Assembly (NCBI GenBank): GCA_026003835.1
Contig: BPHZ01000003.1
Location: forward strand, 124,001-188,000
Length of the DNA: 64,000 nucleotides
Origin: Herpetosiphonaceae bacterium
Lineage (GTDB): Bacteria > Chloroflexota > Chloroflexia > Chloroflexales > Herpetosiphonaceae
Direction: 5' to 3'
This document shows, piece after piece, positions 26,889 to 36,131 of the stretch; position 1 is the stretch's first letter; every line of letters starts with the position of its first letter. A model generated the notes under the pieces. That model did no database searches, had not been told where the DNA came from, and saw only the letters and a program-made list of their open reading frames with translations. Made by a program: the position numbers and the translations under genes.

Positions 26889-27997
26889 GTGATCGATAAA
26901 CGCTGTCCGGTGAGCATTGTGGTTGAACTTGTCGACGTTCGCGCCCTGGAGGGGGCCGAACATGTTTTACTCGCAGCCGGCTGTTGTCCTGACCGTCCGT
27001 GCCGGCGACGACTTGCGAGCGGAGCTGGCTCGCAGAATCAAAGAGTGGGCGCAGGCTGTTGGTCTTGTCGTCGGCTACATCCGTGGTGATGTCTATCCCC
27101 TTGAGGATGGAGCGACGCTCACCCAGCTCGCCTTTGTCTGCTCGCTGCCGTCGCTTGGCGCCGAGATCGGCGCTGCGGCAGTCGCCGCTATCCAGGCTGC
27201 GGAGCGGGGCGACGATGAGTACAGCCATGATGATGTGCTGATCCGGCTGGTACGCCGCCGCCAGCGGGAGGATTTTGCCCTGCCGCTGCTCCAGCTCCGC
27301 GCCGAGGCGCTTGCACGCAGGTTGCCGCTTTTTCCGCCGCCCTGATGGGCGCCTCCAGCTTGGCCTTGGCGCCCGCGGATGGAGCTTCGATCCCGCCTCC
27401 CTGAGCCTGGGAGTGCGCATTGAGCCGCCATGGGAGCGCATTGGGTCGGTGCCGCTTGTGGCGGTTGGTGGCGTTGATGCGGAGATGCTGGCCCGACAAC
27501 TTGTGGAGCAGCTCCATAGGCTTGGGAGATCCGTTGCGCTTGGCGCCGGCGGCTTTGATGCGGCGCGCGCGGCGATGGCCGATGAGCGTGCTGAGGTCGT
27601 CGTGGTTCCTGTTGATCCGGCCATGGTGCTCCATCGCGGCCTTCCCTTCGATTTCTGTACCGTGGCGATTGTCGGAAGGCTGGCAGGGTTGGATCAAGCT
27701 GCGGAACGTGCCGCCGGATTGCACGCGCTGACTGCTCAACCCGACGGCGGCGTGATCCTCAACGCCGACGATTCTACCGCCCTTGCGCTTGTCGATAGAG
27801 TTGGCGCGCCTGTGACGCTCGTGAGCGAAGAAGGGTTGACTGAGGCTCTGTCCGCCCATCTTGCGGCTGGTGGGCGCGGTGTATGGCCCCAGGCGGGCCT
27901 TGTCATGGTGGCTGAGGGTAGCCACAGGAATGAGATCGACGCCGGCGAGAGGCGACCTGCACTGCTTACCTTCGCGGCCATCCCACTGCTCCTGTAG
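26889..27997 (+). CDS. Degenerate cyanophycin-synthetase-like protein (two frameshifts)
   Basis: Removing one G from 26951-26955 and one T from 27329-27333 gives one protein of about 361-368 aa (start GTG 26889 or GTG 26910). The N-terminus VVELVDVRALEGPNMFYSQP and the later GRLQLGLGARGWSF match the start and the L-Q-L-G-x-G-A-R segment of CphA. The C-terminal part resembles the CphA Mur-ligase domain: VVVVPVDPAMVLHRGLPFDFCTVAIV, GGVILNADD and LSAHLAAGGRGV. The ATP-grasp domain is absent and the P-loop position reads AVGGVDAEML, so it should not ligate amino acids as CphA does. About 40 percent of CphA length. Confidence 0.65.
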
Positions 27998-28115
27998 CTC
28001 AGCATCTATCCCGCACCATCCCTCAACAGCCAGGCTGGTAGGCAATCGTGAGGAGATGAATAGAGAAGATGTTTGACCATAGATAATGAGCAAAAGCGTA
28101 GATTGAAGCGCCTTG

Positions 28116-29130
28116 TTAGCGCAGCCCCGGAAAGCGAAACTCTTGCTCGGGACCGAGCAACCCTCCCACCCCCAGATCAGCCAAATCTTCTCGCCGTGGC
28201 CGCTCGCCGGTAAAGAGGCGCGCCAACAACAGGTCAGCGGCGGTGCTCTCGGAGAACCAGCCGCAAGAGGCTAGCCCGACGATGGGTATCCCCTTGAGGT
28301 AGGCGAGCCAGGTCATGCTGCCTGGGTGCACTGGTAGTCCATTGCGCTCCATCCGCGCCCCAGCGAGCGGCAACGACAGAAACGCCGGGTCGAGCGGGTC
28401 CGAAAAGGAGCCGCCGGCTATCAAGATCAGGTCGGCGCCGGCTTCCACATAGCGGCGCAAGAGCGCCGCTAGCATCTGCGGCTCCTCGCTGACATCCTCA
28501 ATCGCTTTGATCGTTCCGCCGTACCAGTTGAGTCTGCGGCTAATGCTCTCCCGGAAGCGCTCGCCGCTGCCCTCCCGTGTGGCGCGTACAACGATGGCGA
28601 TCTGGTGTTGGCGGAATGGCCGCACACACACAACACCGCCCTTTGCCTGACGAGCGCGCACCTCTGCCGCTTCGATCAACGCTTCTTGTACAACGAGAGG
28701 AACGACTTTCGCCTCGGCTACAACCTGGCGCGCTTCGACCGGCTGCCCGTTGAAACGTGTATAGACAGCAACCCCCTCTAACTCGTTGAGCGCACGGAGC
28801 GCCTGGGTATCCACTGCGAGCAGCCCCCGCTCTTCTGCCACCAGCCGCACCCGCCCTTGCCGCGGCTCCTCGGCGCGCACTCCTGCGCCGGCTATGGCTG
28901 CAGCCAATCGCCGTCCCGCCTTTGCTTCGTGGATATCACCCGGCTCCATCACCAGGAGATGGATCTCGCCCTGTGCTGTTGCCAGCGCTTGCAGATCATT
29001 CCGGGAAATCACGGTGCCTTTTCGCAGCAGCTTACGCCCATCCGAACCCTGGAGATCGTGAGCCAGTACGGCCCCCTATAGCAGCCGATAGATCCCCCGT
29101 TGATCCCGGCGAAAGAGTAATCGGACGCAT
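28116..29130 (-). CDS. Molybdopterin-binding (MoeA/MogA-like) domain protein (single frameshift)
   Basis: MoCF-biosynthesis-type protein. Deleting one base from the C5 run 29072-29076 joins MRPITLSPGSTGDLSAAIG to AVLAHDLQGSDGRKLLRKGTVIS, giving about 337 aa. The rest shows EIHLLVMEPGDIHEAKAGRRLA and, in the C-terminal domain, LLRRYVEAGADLILIAGGSFSDPLDP and PIVGLASCGWFSES. Relatives are annotated as molybdopterin-binding proteins; true cofactor binding is not shown. GGAGG precedes three tandem ATGs that overlap the TGA of the AEC permease, so the genes are coupled. Confidence 0.75.
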
Positions 29131-29132
29131 CA

Positions 29133-30120
29133 TCATCCTCCGAATCCCTGCGCCAGCGCGAAGAAGATCGGTAGTGTCAGGAAGCTTAGGAAGAAGCTGG
29201 AAAAGACTGCTGTGCTGGCAAAGGAGACATCAAGCTTATACTGATTGGCGTAGGAGATGCTGAGCAGGATGGATGGCACAGCCGAGTTGACCACTACGAC
29301 GAGATACTGGTCTGGCGGTAGCTGGAGGATCGCGCCGAAGAGCAGGGCCAGCAGCGGCGCTATCATCAGCTTGATGCCGTTGAGCGCGACGATTGAGCGC
29401 CAGTATTGTAGGATATCGCTGAGGGTGATGGTTAGCCCAAGCGAGAGCATAATCAGAAAGACTGTCGCGCCGCGCATAATCTCCAGGGTTGCCGTAAAGA
29501 TTTCCGGCACACCGCCCTGCCGGTGCGTCTCTTGCCAGAAGAGCAGACTGATGATCAGCCAGATAAAGGGCGCGAAGCGGAAGATCGAGATAAGGGCGTC
29601 GCGTGGGTTAAAGGGCTTGCCTTCGCCATAGCGCGAGGCGATGAGCACTGATGCTGTGACCAGCGGCAGCAGTGTGCCGATCTCGCTGTAAAGTGCTGTA
29701 TAGCCAGGTGTACTGGCAAGCTCCGGCTGGCTGCGCGCGACGCCTATTGAAGATTGGGTAGCCGAAGAAGGCCGTGCTGCCGCACATGCTGCTGATAATG
29801 AAGGCGCCTGCGGTCTCGCGGCGCAGCCGCAAGAGGCGCGTTGCCAGGTAGGCCAGCCCTGTCGAAGCAGCAATGACCAGGTAGGCAATCAGGGGGATCT
29901 TGAGTAGCCCCAGGCTGAGCTTCTCGACTCTCACGAGACCAAGGAAGACGACTGCGGGTAGCGTCAGGTTGATCACCAGTGTGTTGAGGAACGTTGAGGC
30001 CTGGCGGGTGGTAATACCGGCGTTATCCAGCCAGCGCAGGCGCCGCACCATCATGCCGATGCCGATGACGGTGAAGATTGGGATGATGATCGTCAGCATG
30101 CGGAGAAAGGCGTCGAACAT
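29133..30120 (-). CDS. AEC (auxin efflux carrier) family permease (single frameshift)
   Basis: Polytopic transporter of the AEC family, likely for a small organic acid or malonate-like anion. From ATG 30120 (GGAGGATCT upstream): IIIPIFTVIGIGMMVRRL, INLTLPAVVFLGL and STAFFGYP in the first half. The frame then shifts near 29751-29760; one base fewer there gives FFGYPSSIGVARSQPELAS and the C-terminal half with ALNGIKLMIAPLLALLFG and NSAVPSILLSISYANQY. Restored length 328 aa, about 10 TM segments, as expected. Confidence 0.8.
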
Positions 30121-30254
30121 AGATCCTCCCGGCCGATTCGGTCAACGTATCACTATTCTACCCCCGCTCTCGCTGCTGCGGCAAATGTCTGAGATTGGGC
30201 GTATCCTTTTTCGATACCCGTCGGTATAAAGAATGCCAGACCTCTCCACACAGC

Positions 30255-30287
30255 CTGCGGAGGTCGCCCACCGGGCGGCCTCCGCAG
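30255..30287. repeat. Long GC-rich palindrome
   Basis: A 15-bp stem (CTGCGGAGG...CCTCCGCAG, one G-T) with an ACC loop, between the 2Fe-2S gene and the AEC permease. No T-tract follows on either strand, so it is not called an intrinsic terminator; it may still act as a processing or end-protection hairpin. Confidence 0.6.
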
Positions 30288-30343
30288 CATTTAAAGACGT
30301 GGATAGCAACGATATTGTCTATCTGGAGAGATGATCTACGATC

Positions 30344-30739
30344 CTAGGCCTCGCTGCCATATTCAATGGTCGCCGGCTGGTTGAAGGCGAAGGCGTACTC
30401 TTCTACGATGCGGCCGCCGATCAGATGCTCCTGAATGATGCGTTCGAGGACCTCCGGCGTGCAGCTGTGATACCACACTCCCTCGGGGTAGACCACCGCA
30501 ATTGGGCCATGCATGCACACTCGCAGGCAGTTGGCCTTGGTTCGGTAGATGCCGCCCCTCACACCGCTGAGCTTCAGCTCGCTGAGCCGCTGTTTGAGGT
30601 ACTCCCAGCTGCGCAGCCCCTGCTTCCGCGTACAGCACTTTGGCTTGGTCTGATCGGCACACAAAAAGATGTGGCGACTTGTCCCCTCAATCTTCAGCTT
30701 CGCGGCCATCTCCGCCAGCTCTTCATGAACAGTACTCAT
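30344..30739 (-). CDS. (2Fe-2S) thioredoxin-like ferredoxin
   Basis: Thioredoxin-fold 2Fe-2S protein (COG3411), 131 aa. The four cluster Cys fit [13 protein letters not shown] in the first half and [21 protein letters not shown] in the second; [16 protein letters not shown] is the conserved C-terminal helix. Such proteins carry electrons in various oxidoreductases; no partner enzyme is adjacent. Confidence 0.9.
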   Translation of the reverse strand: MSTVHEELAEMAAKLKIEGTSRHIFLCADQTKPKCCTRKQGLRSWEYLKQRLSELKLSGVRGGIYRTKANCLRVCMHGPIAVVYPEGVWYHSCTPEVLERIIQEHLIGGRIVEEYAFAFNQPATIEYGSEA

Positions 30740-30758
30740 CTATGACCTGCTTTTTCTT

Positions 30759-31827
30759 TCAGACGCTCACATGTATAGATGTGTGGGATTCTGATGCCGC
30801 GAAGGCTACCACTGGACCTCGAACTGAGATCGTAACACGTTGGCCGACTCGCAGCAGATATTCCGGACCCATTCGCACGCGCAGGACGGTTCCCGATGGT
30901 AGCTGGACACCTGCCTGCCTGATCGTGGCCGAAGAATGCGCGTTCGAATCACTCTTCCCGGGACCGTTTTCGTCGATGGTCAGCTCAAGAGCCTCCGGGC
31001 GGATCATCACCTCCACAGGGCCATGCGCTGTATCTGTAAGCTGTATATTTCCCAACTCACAGTGTGCATACTCCCCGCAGCCCTGGGCGGGCAGTAGGTT
31101 GGCCTCGCCGACGAACAGCGCTACGTGGCGGTTCACCGGGTGGCGATAGAACCTCCTCAGGGCTGGCGCATTGCACCAGCTGCCCGTTCAGCATAACTGC
31201 TACCTGGTCGGCCAGACTCAGCGCCTCTTCCTGATCGTGGGTTACGAAGACAGCTGTTGCTCCGGCACGCGCCAGGATTTCGCGTACCTCCGCGCGTACC
31301 CGCACGCGTAGCCCTGTGTCAAGGTTGGAGAAGGGTTCGTCCAACAGCACGACCTCCGGCCGCGCCGCCAGTGCCCGCGCCAGCGCTACTCGTTGCTGTT
31401 GGCCCCCGGAGAGCTCGTGCGGCATACGCTTCTCCAGACCAACGAGGCCGACAAGCTCCAGAACCTCCTGAATGCGCGCCGCCTGCTCCGGCCCACGTGA
31501 CAGTCCGTAGGCAATATTGCGTTCTACGTTCATATGCGGGAAGAGCGCGTAATCTTGGAAGACCATGCCAATGCGCCGACGCTCGGGTGGGATGAACAGG
31601 CCGGGCGCCGAAACTTTCTGGCCGCCGATGGCGATCTCCCCGCTATCGGGGATCTCAAAGCCAGCCAGCAGGCGGAGCGTGGTCGTTTTGCCGCAGCCGC
31701 TCGGCCCAAGCAGCGCTAGAAACTGCCCCCGCTCCAGCGCAAGCGTTACCTCACGCACAGCCTGAACGGTGCCGTAGCGCTTGCTGATGCCTTCGCAAAG
31801 GATCGCCACATCCTTCACGAGCGCCAC
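30759..31827 (-). CDS. fbpC: Ferric iron ABC transporter ATPase (single frameshift)
   Basis: ATPase of an iron(III)-type importer. Walker A GPSGCGKTTTL, signature LSGGQQQRVALARAL, Walker B VVLLDEPFSNLD and switch His VFVTHDQEEA are intact. The frame is lost near the AA at 31150-31151; one base fewer gives ASPEEVYRHPVNRHVALFVGEANLL and a TOBE-like C-terminal domain (VEVMIRPEALEL...), total 355 aa. The start overlaps the permease stop by 13 bp. Confidence 0.88.
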
Positions 31828-33449
31828 CTCCGATCACCCAGGACCAGAAACGCCATTGGCAGCGATGAGACAAGCACCAACAGCAGCGCCGGCGCAGCCG
31901 CCCGCGCCCAAAACGCTTCGGAGCTTGCCGACCAGATGCGCGTCGCCAGCGTCTGAAAGCCGATGGGACTAAGCAGCAGTGTGACCGGTAGTTCCTTCAT
32001 TGTCGTTAGGAAGACCAGCGCCGCGCCTGCCATGACTCCAGGCCGTGCCATCGGAAGGGTGATCGTCGCCAGTACTTGCCGGGGTGTGCGCCCCAAACTT
32101 CGCCCCGCCTCCTCCAACCGAGGGCTGATCTGCAGAAGCGATGAGCGGATGGCTCCCACTGCTTGCGGCAGGAATAGCACAGTATAGCCGGCGATGAGTA
32201 GCGCGAACGTCTGGTAGATCGGCCGTACCACGTTGATGCTGAAGAAGATGAGCGCAAGGGCGACGACCAGACCCGGCAGTGCGTGGCCGATATAGGTGCT
32301 GCGCTCGATCCATTTGCTGAGCCGGCCCGAGTAGCGCACCGCCAATACTGCAACCGGCACAGCGGCGATCACCGCTGCTACCGCGGCTACACCTGAAGCG
32401 ATGATTGATTGAAGCGCTGCTGACCAGACCAGACGCAATGGCTCGCCGTTCGATAGTCCTTGCACAAGCCAGTAGATCATGACACCAAGCGGCATCATCA
32501 GCGCCAGCAGCACCAGGAGCCCGCAGAAGGCCAACGCCGGCCAGCGCCAACGGCCTAACCGGATCAGCGTTGCCGGCCGGTTGCATCCCCCAGCGCTGCG
32601 GTAGTAGCGCGCCCTGCCTCGCGTCCGGCCCTCGCTGTACAGCACCAGTCCGGTCAGCGCCACCAGCGCCAGGCTCATCACCGCGGCAAAGCCTCTGTTG
32701 ATGCTTGCCTGGTACTGCATATAGATGACTCGCGTAAACGAGTCGAACTGCATCAGGGAAACGGCGCCAAAGTCGCTCAGCGCATAGAGGGCCACCAGCA
32801 GGCTGCCTGCGGCGATCGAGGGGCGAAGCTGTGGCAGGATGATACGCCGGAATGTGCTCCAGGGGCCATGCCCCAGGCTCCGCGATGCCTCTTCCAGTGA
32901 TGGGTCGATACCACGTAGGCCCGCCTGGATGCTAAGCAGCACATACGGGTAGCTGAAGAGCGTTAGCGTTAGCAGCGCACCGGGAAAGCCATAGATCTCC
33001 GGCAGGCGTTGGACGCCGATCAGTGGCTCAAGGATCTTCTGTAGCATGCCGCGCGGACCAAGCGCCGCAGCAACTGTGAACCCTCCAATGTATGAAGGGA
33101 TAACCAGCGGCAGCGCTGTTGCCACGGTCCAAAAGTGCCGCAGGGGCAGATCGGTACGTACCAGCAGCCATGCCAGTGGGACGGCGATCAACACCGATAT
33201 CAGCGTCGTTGTGCCTGCGAGCAACACAGTCTGCAGGAAAACGCTGAGCGTCCGGTCACGCAGCAGCAGTAACCAGGCACGCTCCCCGGCGCTGGCGGCG
33301 CGTATGACGAGATAGACGATTGGTACCAGCATTCCCAGCGCGACCCCAAGAGCAGGGAGTGTCAGCATAAATGGCGGAAGCAGGCGCCGCTGGCTGCGGC
33401 TCCTGCTTATGGGACGTGGCACCTGGAATGGGCGGCTAACCGTTGCCAT
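31815..33449 (-). CDS. fbpB: Ferric iron ABC transporter permease, fused two-domain
   Basis: Iron(III)-type ABC permease, 544 aa, with two MetI-like halves in one chain and about 12 TM segments. The two EAA loops are visible as LEEASRSLGHGPWSTFRRIILPQLRP (first half) and LEEAGRSLGRTPRQVLATITLPMARP (second half). ATG 33449 follows AAGGGG; an ATG at 33512 is in frame but less likely. Part of the operon binding protein - permease - ATPase. Confidence 0.92.
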   Translation of the reverse strand: MATVSRPFQVPRPISRSRSQRRLLPPFMLTLPALGVALGMLVPIVYLVIRAASAGERAWLLLLRDRTLSVFLQTVLLAGTTTLISVLIAVPLAWLLVRTDLPLRHFWTVATALPLVIPSYIGGFTVAAALGPRGMLQKILEPLIGVQRLPEIYGFPGALLTLTLFSYPYVLLSIQAGLRGIDPSLEEASRSLGHGPWSTFRRIILPQLRPSIAAGSLLVALYALSDFGAVSLMQFDSFTRVIYMQYQASINRGFAAVMSLALVALTGLVLYSEGRTRGRARYYRSAGGCNRPATLIRLGRWRWPALAFCGLLVLLALMMPLGVMIYWLVQGLSNGEPLRLVWSAALQSIIASGVAAVAAVIAAVPVAVLAVRYSGRLSKWIERSTYIGHALPGLVVALALIFFSINVVRPIYQTFALLIAGYTVLFLPQAVGAIRSSLLQISPRLEEAGRSLGRTPRQVLATITLPMARPGVMAGAALVFLTTMKELPVTLLLSPIGFQTLATRIWSASSEAFWARAAAPALLLVLVSSLPMAFLVLGDRRWRS

Positions 33450-33544
33450 AGCACCCCTTATCCAGCTTGCGTTAAGGTATGACGGGCGGCGCAAGGGCAC
33501 AGAGACCAGCACGGCCTCTATGCCCTCGCGCTATCTTCGCAATC

Positions 33545-34672
33545 CTACAGGACGCCCGCATCCTGCAGGAGCTGTAGTGTGCCGTCGAGATCCTCAAGAT
33601 CGCTCAAGTCGATCTTGGGCGTCTGGACTTCAGACAGCCCCGGCAGCCTTGGATCGGCTTTCACGCCTTCAACCAGCGGATGCTCGAAGGTTTCGCTGCT
33701 GAAGTACTGCTGTGCCTTCTCAGACACCAGGTAGGCGATGAACTGCTCGGCAAGCTCCTTGTTGTCGCTTGACTTCAGCATCCCCACGCCCGCGACGTTG
33801 ATCAGCGCGCCGGGGTCGCTGTTGTTGAAGTAGTAATTCTTCGCCTTGAGATCGCCTTTCTCCTTCAACAGACGGAGCAGATAGTAGTGGTTGACAAAGC
33901 CAACCTCGACCTCGCCGTTGGCGACCGCTTCGACGATGGCTGTGTTCTTCGGATAGACCTTGGGCTCGTTGGCCTGGATGCCCTCCAGCCACTCGCGCGC
34001 CCGCTCCTCGCCCTCCAGCACGCGTAGCGCTGTCACAAATGCCTGGAACGAGCCATTCGTAGGCGCCCAGCCGATCTTCCCCTTCCACTTTGGGTCGGTG
34101 AAGCCAAAGATCGTCTCTGGAAGATCCTCTTCCTTGACCAGCTCAGGGTTGTAAACCACGACGCGCGCCCGGCCCGAGACGCCGATCCACGAGCCGTCGT
34201 CGGCGCGGAAGCGCTCGTCAACGCGTGAAAGGATGGCTTCGCTGAGTGGCGCGAAGAGTCCGGCTTTGCGCACGGCGCCCAGCGCGCCCGCGTCCTGAGC
34301 AAAGAAGACGTCGGCAGGGCTTGCGTCACCCTCTTCGAGCAGCGCCGCTGCCAGCTCAGCGGTATCGCCGTACTTGACCTGAACCTCGATGCCGGTGTCC
34401 TTCTCGAACTGCTCGATCAGTGGCCCGACCAGATCTTCCGTGCGCCCGGAGTAGACGGTCAGAGTGCCACCTTGACCGGCGGCTGGAGCCTGAGTTTCTG
34501 CTGGCTGCTGTGGTGCCTCTGTAGGCTGGGGCGCGTTGGTGGGCTGCGCTGCCTGCCCGGTGTTGGGCTGGCTGGTAGCGGTGGGAGCGACCTGTGGGCT
34601 GCCACAGGCGCTTATCGCGAGCATCGCCACAAGGGCGATGAACAGGGTGAGTAACTGTGGTTTGCGTGCCAT
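33545..34672 (-). CDS. fbpA: Iron(III) ABC transporter substrate-binding lipoprotein
   Basis: Periplasmic-binding-type lipoprotein, 375 aa. Lipobox LAISAC (Cys23) after a short signal peptide, then a Pro/Gln/Thr linker (to about 68) and the FbpA/FutA fold: TLTVYSGRTEDLVGPLIEQFEK, GKIGWAPTNGSFQAFVTA and the Tyr-Tyr iron-ligand motif VNHYYLLRL near residue 265. First gene of the transporter operon, with a consensus promoter about 190 bases upstream that overlaps a palindrome. Confidence 0.92.
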   Translation of the reverse strand: MARKPQLLTLFIALVAMLAISACGSPQVAPTATSQPNTGQAAQPTNAPQPTEAPQQPAETQAPAAGQGGTLTVYSGRTEDLVGPLIEQFEKDTGIEVQVKYGDTAELAAALLEEGDASPADVFFAQDAGALGAVRKAGLFAPLSEAILSRVDERFRADDGSWIGVSGRARVVVYNPELVKEEDLPETIFGFTDPKWKGKIGWAPTNGSFQAFVTALRVLEGEERAREWLEGIQANEPKVYPKNTAIVEAVANGEVEVGFVNHYYLLRLLKEKGDLKAKNYYFNNSDPGALINVAGVGMLKSSDNKELAEQFIAYLVSEKAQQYFSSETFEHPLVEGVKADPRLPGLSEVQTPKIDLSDLEDLDGTLQLLQDAGVL

Positions 34673-34857
34673 ACGGATTTGATACTCCTATGCCTGTCTC
34701 ATCCCTACCGGGGGTGCTCCGGAATACTACCCTCCGGCCGGTTTGCTGGCCCAGGCCGTATCGTCGCGCTCGATATGGCCCAGGTATTCTCTGCTATAAT
34801 GGATCCAGGTGGCGCCACTTTTTTTCTATTTCTTCGGATAAAACCGACAAAACCGCT

Positions 34858-34889
34858 GTTAGTATAGGCTAACATTGGTTGCTTGTCAA
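34858..34889 (-). promoter_or_regulatory. Iron-transporter promoter with overlapping palindromic operator
   Basis: Reverse strand TTGACA (34889-34884), 17-base spacer, TATACT (34866-34861). The inverted repeat GTTAG-N6-CTAAC at 34858-34873 covers the -10. A DtxR/IdeR- or Fur-like iron repressor binding here would block transcription; the repressor is not in the window. The same element lies 43 bases upstream of the opposing PLP-enzyme gene. Confidence 0.7.
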
Positions 34890-34915
34890 GTCTATTTGTG
34901 AGGAATTGTACAGTT

Positions 34916-36049
34916 ATGGATTACAGCTTTGCAACACGTGCTATTCATGTCGGCCAGGAGCCGGAACCTGCTACTGGGGCAGTGGTTGTACCGATCTACC
35001 AGACCTCGACCTTCGCCCAGGAGGAGGTCGGCGTCCATAAGGGCTATGAGTACGCCCGTACTGGTAACCCCACGCGTACCGCGCTCGAAAGCTGCCTGGC
35101 ATCGCTGGAGGAGGGCGCCTATGGCCTGGCTTTCGCTTCGGGCCTGGCTGCCTCCACTACTGTTATGCTTTTGCTTAAGGCGGGTGATCATGTCGTCGTC
35201 GGCGACGATGTCTATGGTGGTACCTACCGGCTCTTCGAGCGTGTGATGCGCCATCACGGGTTGAATTTCGATTTTGTCGATACATCTGATCCACAGCGGG
35301 TCGCTGCAGCAATTCGCCCTGAAACCCGGCTGATCTGGCTTGAGACTCCCACCAACCCACTCTTAAAGCTCGCGGACATTGCCGCCATCGCCCAGATCGC
35401 CCGCGAGCGCGGTGTCTGGACGCTGGTTGATAATACCTTTGCCAGCCCCTACTTCCAGCAGCCGCTGACCCTTGGCGCTGATTTGGTGCTGCACAGCACG
35501 ACCAAGTATCTCGGCGGCCATAGCGATGTCGTCGGCGGCGCGATTGTTACCTCCAATGCCAAGCTCTATGAGCAGCTGAAGTTTCTCCAGAACGCTGCCG
35601 GCGCTGTGCCGGGTCCGTTCGACTGCTGGTTGGTTCTGCGCGGCATTAAGACTCTGGCCGTGCGCATGCGTGAGCATGAACGTAACGCGATGGCGATTGC
35701 TCGCTACCTTGAGGAGCATGTTGCCGTTGAGAAGGTCATTTATCCAGGTCTGGAGAGCCATCCCCAGCATGGGCTTGCCCGCCGGCAAATGCGCGGCTTC
35801 GGCGGTATGATCTCGATTGTGCTGCGCGGCGGCGCTGAGGCTGCCCGGCGTATGGTCAGCCGCACGCGCCTTTTTACCCTCGCCGAGAGTCTCGGCGGCG
35901 TCGAGTCGCTGATTGAAGTGCCGGCGGCGATGACCCATGCCAGCGTTGCCGGCTCGCCACTCGAAGTCCCTCCCGGTCTGGTTCGCCTTTCTGTGGGCAT
36001 CGAGGACACGAACGACCTGCTTGCTGATCTGGAACAGGCGCTGGGTTAA
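34916..36049 (+). CDS. Cys/Met metabolism PLP-dependent enzyme (cystathionine gamma-synthase/lyase)
   Basis: Trans-sulfuration enzyme, 377 aa from ATG 34916 (GAGGA upstream). YEYARTGNPTRTALESCLASLE, FASGLAAS, TPTNPLLKLADI, WTLVDNTFASPYFQQPL and the PLP Lys in HSTTKYLGGHSD are diagnostic, as is the C-terminal GLVRLSVGIED. Synthase, gamma-lyase and beta-lyase activities cannot be separated by eye, so no symbol is given. Confidence 0.93.
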   Translation: MDYSFATRAIHVGQEPEPATGAVVVPIYQTSTFAQEEVGVHKGYEYARTGNPTRTALESCLASLEEGAYGLAFASGLAASTTVMLLLKAGDHVVVGDDVYGGTYRLFERVMRHHGLNFDFVDTSDPQRVAAAIRPETRLIWLETPTNPLLKLADIAAIAQIARERGVWTLVDNTFASPYFQQPLTLGADLVLHSTTKYLGGHSDVVGGAIVTSNAKLYEQLKFLQNAAGAVPGPFDCWLVLRGIKTLAVRMREHERNAMAIARYLEEHVAVEKVIYPGLESHPQHGLARRQMRGFGGMISIVLRGGAEAARRMVSRTRLFTLAESLGGVESLIEVPAAMTHASVAGSPLEVPPGLVRLSVGIEDTNDLLADLEQALG

Positions 36050-36055
36050 GGGGTT

Positions 36056-36102
36056 CAGGTTTCAAAGCTCAAGTTCAGCTCCAGCGTTCAGCTTGAAACC
36101 TG
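36056..36102 (+). repeat. Inverted repeat between PLP-enzyme and TPM genes
   Basis: CAGGTTTCAA(A)GCT pairs with AGCTTGAAACCTG around a 21-base loop that itself carries a second short pair (CAAGTTCAGC/GTTCAGCTTG region). No T-run follows closely; it could reduce read-through into the next gene. Confidence 0.5.
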
Positions 36103-36131
36103 CAACTTGAAACTATTTTAAGGAGGACATT

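Noticed and set aside
26689-27624. 311-codon ORF on the minus strand
   Set aside because: Shadow of the zinc-ribbon and CphA-like genes; composition follows the antisense of those frames and no family is recognisable.
30255-30287. Intrinsic terminator for the 2Fe-2S gene
   Set aside because: Very stable stem, but no T-tract on either side; listed as a palindrome instead.
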